Below, in pieces: positions 14,601-17,334 of a stretch of DNA of 17,334 bases. The translations under genes and the position numbers were made by a program. How positions within the stretch are numbered: position 1 is the stretch's first letter; each line of letters begins with the position of its first letter. The notes under the pieces were generated by a model. It saw nothing but the letters and a program-made list of their open reading frames with translations. It was not told where the DNA came from and did no database searches. This DNA comes from Phycisphaerae bacterium (lineage in GTDB: Bacteria; Planctomycetota; Phycisphaerae; UBA1845), in NCBI GenBank assembly GCA_021604825.1, contig BQJS01000094.1, positions 1 through 17,334 of the forward strand, written 5' to 3'.

Positions 14601-14780
14601 ATTGACCTCTTTGTCAGGTACATGAACACCATCGACCTCACCGAAGCCACATCGCTTCAAGCCATCATTGAAGCAGAGCGTGCCAACGCTCCGGCGGCTG
14701 AGGAAGAAGAATTCATGGAAGACGAGGAGTTCGATGAAGATGAAGATGAAGATGAAGAAGACGAAGAAGAAGACGAATAA
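11667..14780 (+). CDS. Membrane-anchored octahaem cytochrome c with coiled coils and acidic tail
   Basis: A 1037-residue electron-transfer protein. Residues about 16-38 form a single membrane helix, so the bulk should lie outside the cytoplasmic membrane, where haem c is attached. A long coiled-coil region covers about 45-245. Eight CxxCH haem sites follow at C259, C304, C342, C370, C544, C644, C777 and C900. The last five are each followed by an MP motif that could supply the Met axial ligand: M498, M593, M725, M848 and M949. Hence they look like five class I cytochrome domains after a three-haem section. Residues about 390-470, between C370 and M498, form a second coiled coil. The last 26 residues have 23 Asp/Glu. 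TTG at 11667 is chosen for the AAGGA site. No oxidase, bc1 or alternative complex III gene is next to it, so the redox partner is unknown. Confidence 0.9.
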   Translation: MSDTPHPGKDPIVYGSLSLPLTVASILLALSCVWALYDEFVAKRPWKSYQHTFVEQYKSHLEGVKADVVEFESGLKNNPEIEALREQIAAKQESLKGPFAEIDERMSNVLNPRVTKLTKAMQVVRSEVMALTYRLEHAEGSAREDLEADLKEVKEREVLVEGLVSMDEGGAVESKPFDFYSLSAALDEAKAAKAALIQERAALDVPVRALQSQLAELEAKERPGLSSAQVAGLINKMDRFKVGIKQIHVPGTLELVERCESCHLGTREPLELTEEDFSGEYAGAFVSHPNRELLEIHDPEQFGCSVCHGGNGRATISAKEGHGHIKHWLWPMYDSENTESGCLQCHENSLYLPHADTLNAGKELFRYRGCWGCHPREGFDTEQADKRRTSQAIATVTETIERTKWEYNEQGKIADGDFHGEDATDEQVDDALAALDTLTLKISGLESELIELERREAALGAQLKRVGPSLRPIKSKLRPEWVTPWINNPREFRPTTRMPVFRLPEDHLKAIAASVWQAADPPTTVGYEEGDAARGKELFESRGCQACHMAEMNESNPELAGGDWGPELSRIGEKANFDYVAGWIHDTPDWSLMPNLRLEQTEANDIATYLMSLSDPTDTPEDYSHLDDPALRETGDMLIRHYGCAGCHDIAGFENVGKIGTDLTTEGNKPIERLDFALHTHEAKRNHSGEGIEYNHKSFFEHKLMKPEYFDEGKIFESDLQKSRMPNFGLNDEELTQVVTYLLGSVDSDIPESMQHNPVGKGKDIVDGWWVIKKYNCMGCHQVIPGQVPAIAKLPQYQGENAGKLPPSLVGAGARLNPEWLAKFLRNPAMSSNHLNQNGVRSYLQVRMPTFNLWDEEIGILVRFFEAMSDQTSPYFPPEMPELAEDERTMARENFLGMDCLNCHASANSTEFDPSVIAPSFVHAKERLKPTWTKRWLWDPGALMIDTKMPKGLFRKDGDRTVVAAQITDDLANYDHDHIDLFVRYMNTIDLTEATSLQAIIEAERANAPAAEEEEFMEDEEFDEDEDEDEEDEEEDE
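14733..14756 (+). repeat. Hexanucleotide repeat (GATGAA)4 in the cytochrome gene
   Basis: Four perfect tandem GATGAA units encode Asp-Glu dipeptides, within a wider GA-rich stretch (14700-14777) encoding the acidic tail. Slippage would change tail length in steps of two residues without breaking the frame. Confidence 0.85.
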
Positions 14781-14811
14781 GTTGCCGAGCGGAATATTGT
14801 AAGCGCCGAGA

Positions 14812-16062
14812 CTAGGGGCGTCGGCCGGGACGCGGGGTGAAGCCTGCCGGTTGATGGCCGATGGTGACGTCGAGCGAAAGCTCTTTGCCGTCGCGCCAAA
14901 TGGCAAACGGCGTTGATGTATCTGGTGAGATTTCGGCGACGGTGTTGATCAGGGCGTCGGTGTCACGAAGTTCAATGCCGTCGATGCGGGTGATGATATC
15001 GCCCTCGCGAATGTCGTGACGTGCGGCCGGCGAATCGGGCTGAATGCGTCGCACGATCACGCCCCAATACCTGTCCCATTCGAGGCGCTTGGCCAACTCC
15101 GTTTCTTGTTCCACGCTGACAATGCTCACGCCCAGATACCCTCGAACAACTTCTGCTCCGCGCTGAAGGACCGGTAGCAGACGTGCAACCCGCGACGATG
15201 GAATGGCGAATCCCACGCCGCCATAGTGTCCCGACTCCGTGGCGATCGCCGTGTTGATGCCGATCACTTCGCCCTGCATGTTGATGAGCGGTCCGCCGCT
15301 GTTGCCGGGATTGATGACGGCATCGGTCTGGAGGAATCCGCGATACTCGACGCCTTCGATCGGAATCCGCGAGCGACTCTTGGCGCTGATGATCCCGCGA
15401 CTGAAGCTGCCTTCAAGACCGAATGGGTTGCCAACAGCCAGCACATCGTCGCCCACTTCGACGGAATCACTGGTCGCGATGGGCAGGGCGTGAAGTTGGT
15501 CGGCTGATATTTGCAGAACGGCGATGTCGCTCTTGCGATCCGCGCCGCGGACGATGGCATCGACCCGGCGGCCATCGGGAAGGTAGACATGGATCGTCTC
15601 TGCACCGTCGATGACATGGTTGTTGGTCACCACGAGCCCCAGTTCGGCGTCAACCACAAACCCGCTGCCATAACCATCCTGCACGAAGAGGTCGTCATCG
15701 GAATCTTCGTCACCGGTCGATGCGTTTGCATCTTCAAGCCCGTTCGTGGAATTGGTTTCATCGTCTTGGCCCAGAAGAGACTCAAGATGGGTTACATCGA
15801 TGTGCGTGAACTTGCGCTCGGTCACGATTTGCACGACGGCTGGCGCAACCATTTTGGCGATGCGACGGGTGCGATCGTTCCAGGGGTCAAGGTCGCCGGA
15901 CGCTGGCATCGATTCGCGGAGTGCTTGCAGGCGGCCTTTCTCGACGTGGTACGAGAGTTTGGAGATGACACCGAATTTGAGCAAGATGACAAACGCCAAC
16001 ACGGTGGAGATCGCAAAGATGCCAATTTGCCGCAGCAAGGATTTAAAATTCGTACGCATCAT
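14812..16062 (-). CDS. HtrA/DegP-type trypsin-like serine protease with one PDZ domain
   Basis: A 416-residue protein from the preferred ATG at 16062. Residues about 11-31 are a signal anchor, placing the enzyme outside the cytoplasmic membrane for protein quality control. The trypsin-like domain (about 65-300) has the full triad: H149 in TNNHVI, D179 in KSDIAVL and S255 in NPGNSGGPL. One PDZ domain follows at about 308-402, the DegS/HtrA single-PDZ layout. An acidic, Asn/Ser-rich insert (about 98-125) lies before the YGSGFV strand and may correspond to the regulatory LA-type loop. A GTG at 16134 would add 24 polar residues before the anchor and lacks a binding site. The MBL-fold gene precedes it on the same strand, and the cytochrome gene ends 31 bp away on the other strand with no clear terminator. 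Confidence 0.92.
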   Translation of the reverse strand: MMRTNFKSLLRQIGIFAISTVLAFVILLKFGVISKLSYHVEKGRLQALRESMPASGDLDPWNDRTRRIAKMVAPAVVQIVTERKFTHIDVTHLESLLGQDDETNSTNGLEDANASTGDEDSDDDLFVQDGYGSGFVVDAELGLVVTNNHVIDGAETIHVYLPDGRRVDAIVRGADRKSDIAVLQISADQLHALPIATSDSVEVGDDVLAVGNPFGLEGSFSRGIISAKSRSRIPIEGVEYRGFLQTDAVINPGNSGGPLINMQGEVIGINTAIATESGHYGGVGFAIPSSRVARLLPVLQRGAEVVRGYLGVSIVSVEQETELAKRLEWDRYWGVIVRRIQPDSPAARHDIREGDIITRIDGIELRDTDALINTVAEISPDTSTPFAIWRDGKELSLDVTIGHQPAGFTPRPGRRP

Positions 16063-16172
16063 CGAGTCCACATCGGGAGAAACAGACGGTGGGGTAGCAC
16101 ATCCATTGTAGGATCCGGAATTGGCAGAAGCCACCGCAATCGTCTTTGGCTGCCTGAGGCGTTGATTGCGGG

Positions 16173-16841
16173 TTACATGAAGCGGACGGAAGACGCGAAG
16201 ATGTTGTCATGGCCAGGGACGATCAGGTCCGCGATTTCGTTTACTTCTGCCAGCGACGATTTGGCCATGTCGGTGTCAGCCGATTGCTCCCAAACCAATC
16301 CCTTTTCGAAATGATCGCGGGTCAGCACAGCGTCGCCAGCGATGATGGTGGTCTGTAAATCGGCGATGAGCAGTCCGGTGCAGCCAGGGGTCGCGCCTGG
16401 GCTGGGAAAGAGGTGGACATTCTCGTCCAACGTGTCGTCTGCTGACTCGATTCGCTCAAGAACGGCGAGTTCCTGATCGATGATGGGGGCAGCTTGAGCA
16501 TCCGCACCCTCGCGCAGACGCTCCAGGTGGGTGACGACGGCTGTCCGCTCGGTATCGCTGAGCAGCCAGGACGCCTTCTCAAACAAGCCGAGGCCACGCC
16601 GATGGGTCGGGTGAAAGCTGGTAAGAAAGACGATGTCGATCTGATCGGGACGGAGTCCGGTGCGGTCCAACAGGCAACGGGCCATCGGTTCGCCGTCGAG
16701 CGTCGGGTCGACGAGGATCGTGTTCTGCTCACCGCGAATGAGTGAAGTCGTCGCCACCGGTGGGCGAACGGCGTTCTTTTCGGACCATGAGGTATTCTGG
16801 CTAAGCTGACCGATCAGGATGACGTCAATTCGCGTGGACAT
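16173..16841 (-). CDS. MBL-fold protein with altered metal-binding motif
   Basis: A 222-residue protein of metallo-beta-lactamase fold. Strand pattern and loops fit the family: TILVDPTLDG at 41-50, the region of the HxHxDH motif at 74-81, PGATPGCTG at 148-156, AGDAVL at 168-173, and VPGHDNIF at 208-215. The HxHxDH motif, however, reads S75-x-H77-x-T79-H80, and the usual PGHTPG histidine is A150. D170 and H211 remain. Thus three of seven typical ligands are replaced, mainly those of the first metal site. It may bind one metal, use other ligands, or be non-enzymatic. ATG 16841 is preferred; a GTG at 16859 would add six residues. It is divergent from serS and upstream of the HtrA-type gene. The substrate is unknown. 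Confidence 0.82.
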   Translation of the reverse strand: MSTRIDVILIGQLSQNTSWSEKNAVRPPVATTSLIRGEQNTILVDPTLDGEPMARCLLDRTGLRPDQIDIVFLTSFHPTHRRGLGLFEKASWLLSDTERTAVVTHLERLREGADAQAAPIIDQELAVLERIESADDTLDENVHLFPSPGATPGCTGLLIADLQTTIIAGDAVLTRDHFEKGLVWEQSADTDMAKSSLAEVNEIADLIVPGHDNIFASSVRFM

Positions 16842-16893
16842 GGCCAAATAGTCTAGCACGTTCTGCGGATGACGCGAGGTCGCGAGATGGTAT

Positions 16894-16926
16894 AGTACGC
16901 CACTCGATGAATGTTGTTGGCGTACT
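16894..16926. promoter_or_regulatory. Inverted repeat in the divergent MBL-serS region
   Basis: AGTACGCCA (16894-16902) and TGGCGTACT (16918-16926) form a perfect 9-bp inverted repeat with 15 bp between the arms. The surrounding 146-bp divergent region is A/T-rich near 16926-16975 and should hold the serS promoter, though no clear -35/-10 pair stands out. The repeat could be an operator or a leader hairpin. Confidence 0.45.
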
Positions 16927-16987
16927 CGTTATCATAATGATTGAGACGCTCTGCATATTTTGGGCATATTTTCCGGGGCATTGATTC

Positions 16988-17334
16988 ATGCTCGATATTA
17001 AATTTATTCGTGACAACGCCGAGTTGGTCAAGCAAGCCGCCACCGACAAACGGGTCGCGTGCGATGTCGATCAATTGATTTTGGTCGATGTCGAGCGCCG
17101 ACGGGTTCAGCAGGAACTCGATGCGCTGCGCACCAAGAGTCGCGAAGGCGGCGAAAAGATCGGTCAACTTCGCAACCCCAAGTCCAAGGTTCACAAAGAA
17201 GCGGTGGCAGCCGGCAAGAGTGCGGATGACATCAAATCCGAAGCCGAATCGCTCCAGGCGGAACTCAACGATATCAAGACCAAGATCAAACCGTTGGAAG
17301 AGGACGATCGGCGAGTCGTTGAAGAATTTGAATC
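16988..17334 (+). CDS. serS: Seryl-tRNA synthetase, N-terminal part (runs off the window)
   Basis: The open frame from the ATG at 16988 continues to the window end, giving 115 codons of a gene that should be about 430 codons. It begins MLDIKFIRDNAELVKQA, the standard SerRS start, and continues into the helical N-terminal domain (ERRRVQQELDALRTKSRE and a second antiparallel helix with ADDIKSEAESLQAEL). This is the long coiled-coil arm that binds the variable arm of tRNA-Ser. The class II catalytic domain is not in the window. A GGGG about 9 nt upstream is the only ribosome-binding candidate. It charges tRNA-Ser with serine in the cytoplasm. Confidence 0.95.
   Translation, partial: MLDIKFIRDNAELVKQAATDKRVACDVDQLILVDVERRRVQQELDALRTKSREGGEKIGQLRNPKSKVHKEAVAAGKSADDIKSEAESLQAELNDIKTKIKPLEEDDRRVVEEFE

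Noticed and set aside
15511..16314. Plus-strand open frame of 267 codons opposite the HtrA-type and MBL genes
   Set aside because: It covers parts of two well-supported minus-strand genes. The repeated histidine- and aspartate-rich sequence is what antisense reading of such genes gives.
1..17334. Possible prophage, defence island, CRISPR array or biosynthetic cluster
   Set aside because: No integrase, transposase, Cas, restriction, toxin-antitoxin or synthase genes were recognised, and there are no regularly spaced direct repeats.

Overview
The window is 17.3 kb of gene-dense bacterial chromosome with moderately high GC by eye. I read it as most likely Planctomycetota. The signs are a very large membrane-anchored multihaem cytochrome c with coiled coils, a zinc-ribbon-tagged PrsW-type membrane protein, a cysteine-rich exported PBP4-type enzyme, an HDOD/GAF histidine kinase, and HEAT-repeat and HtrA-type proteins. 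This assignment is inference from family content; no rRNA or marker gene is present to settle it. I see no phage, IS transposase, CRISPR array or clear island boundary.

Layout, left to right. (1) The 3' end of a HEAT-repeat protein (1-870). (2) A minus-strand tRNA-Asp(GTC) (944-1017) with a good promoter, divergent from dacB, a PBP4-type D-Ala-D-Ala carboxypeptidase (1183-2733). dacB overlaps a following EamA/DMT transporter gene by four bases (GTGA). (3) A REPIN-like double hairpin (3645-3727), then the tRNA-modification gene mnmG (3844-5715) with a leader hairpin. (4) A signalling block: a protein with an N-terminal excisionase-type HTH and a C-terminal receiver (5910-6476), an HDOD-GAF-histidine kinase (6619-8832), and a degenerate stand-alone receiver with a coiled-coil tail (8929-9483). 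It ends at a second, unrelated REPIN-like element (9488-9555). (5) A minus-strand operon of two YbjQ-family (PF01906) genes and a PrsW-like intramembrane protease with a zinc ribbon (9647-11267). (6) A 399-bp intergenic region with a strong sigma70-like promoter driving a 1037-residue octahaem cytochrome c (11667-14780) that ends in an extremely acidic tail. (7) Convergent to it, an HtrA/DegP-type protease-PDZ gene (14812-16062) and, upstream of that on the same strand, an MBL-fold protein that has lost several metal ligands (16173-16841). (8) Divergent from that, the 5' end of serS (16988 to the window end).

How the genes may work together. Several products act in the envelope: DacB in peptidoglycan trimming, HtrA in protein quality control, the PrsW-like protease in membrane proteolysis, and the cytochrome in electron transfer. 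mnmG, serS and tRNA-Asp are translation housekeeping genes. The three signalling genes probably form one phosphorelay, but no output gene for it is evident here. The items I find most worth following are the cytochrome architecture, the YbjQ-YbjQ-PrsW operon, the MBL protein with an eroded metal site, and the kinase/receiver block. None is proven to be a new system from sequence alone.
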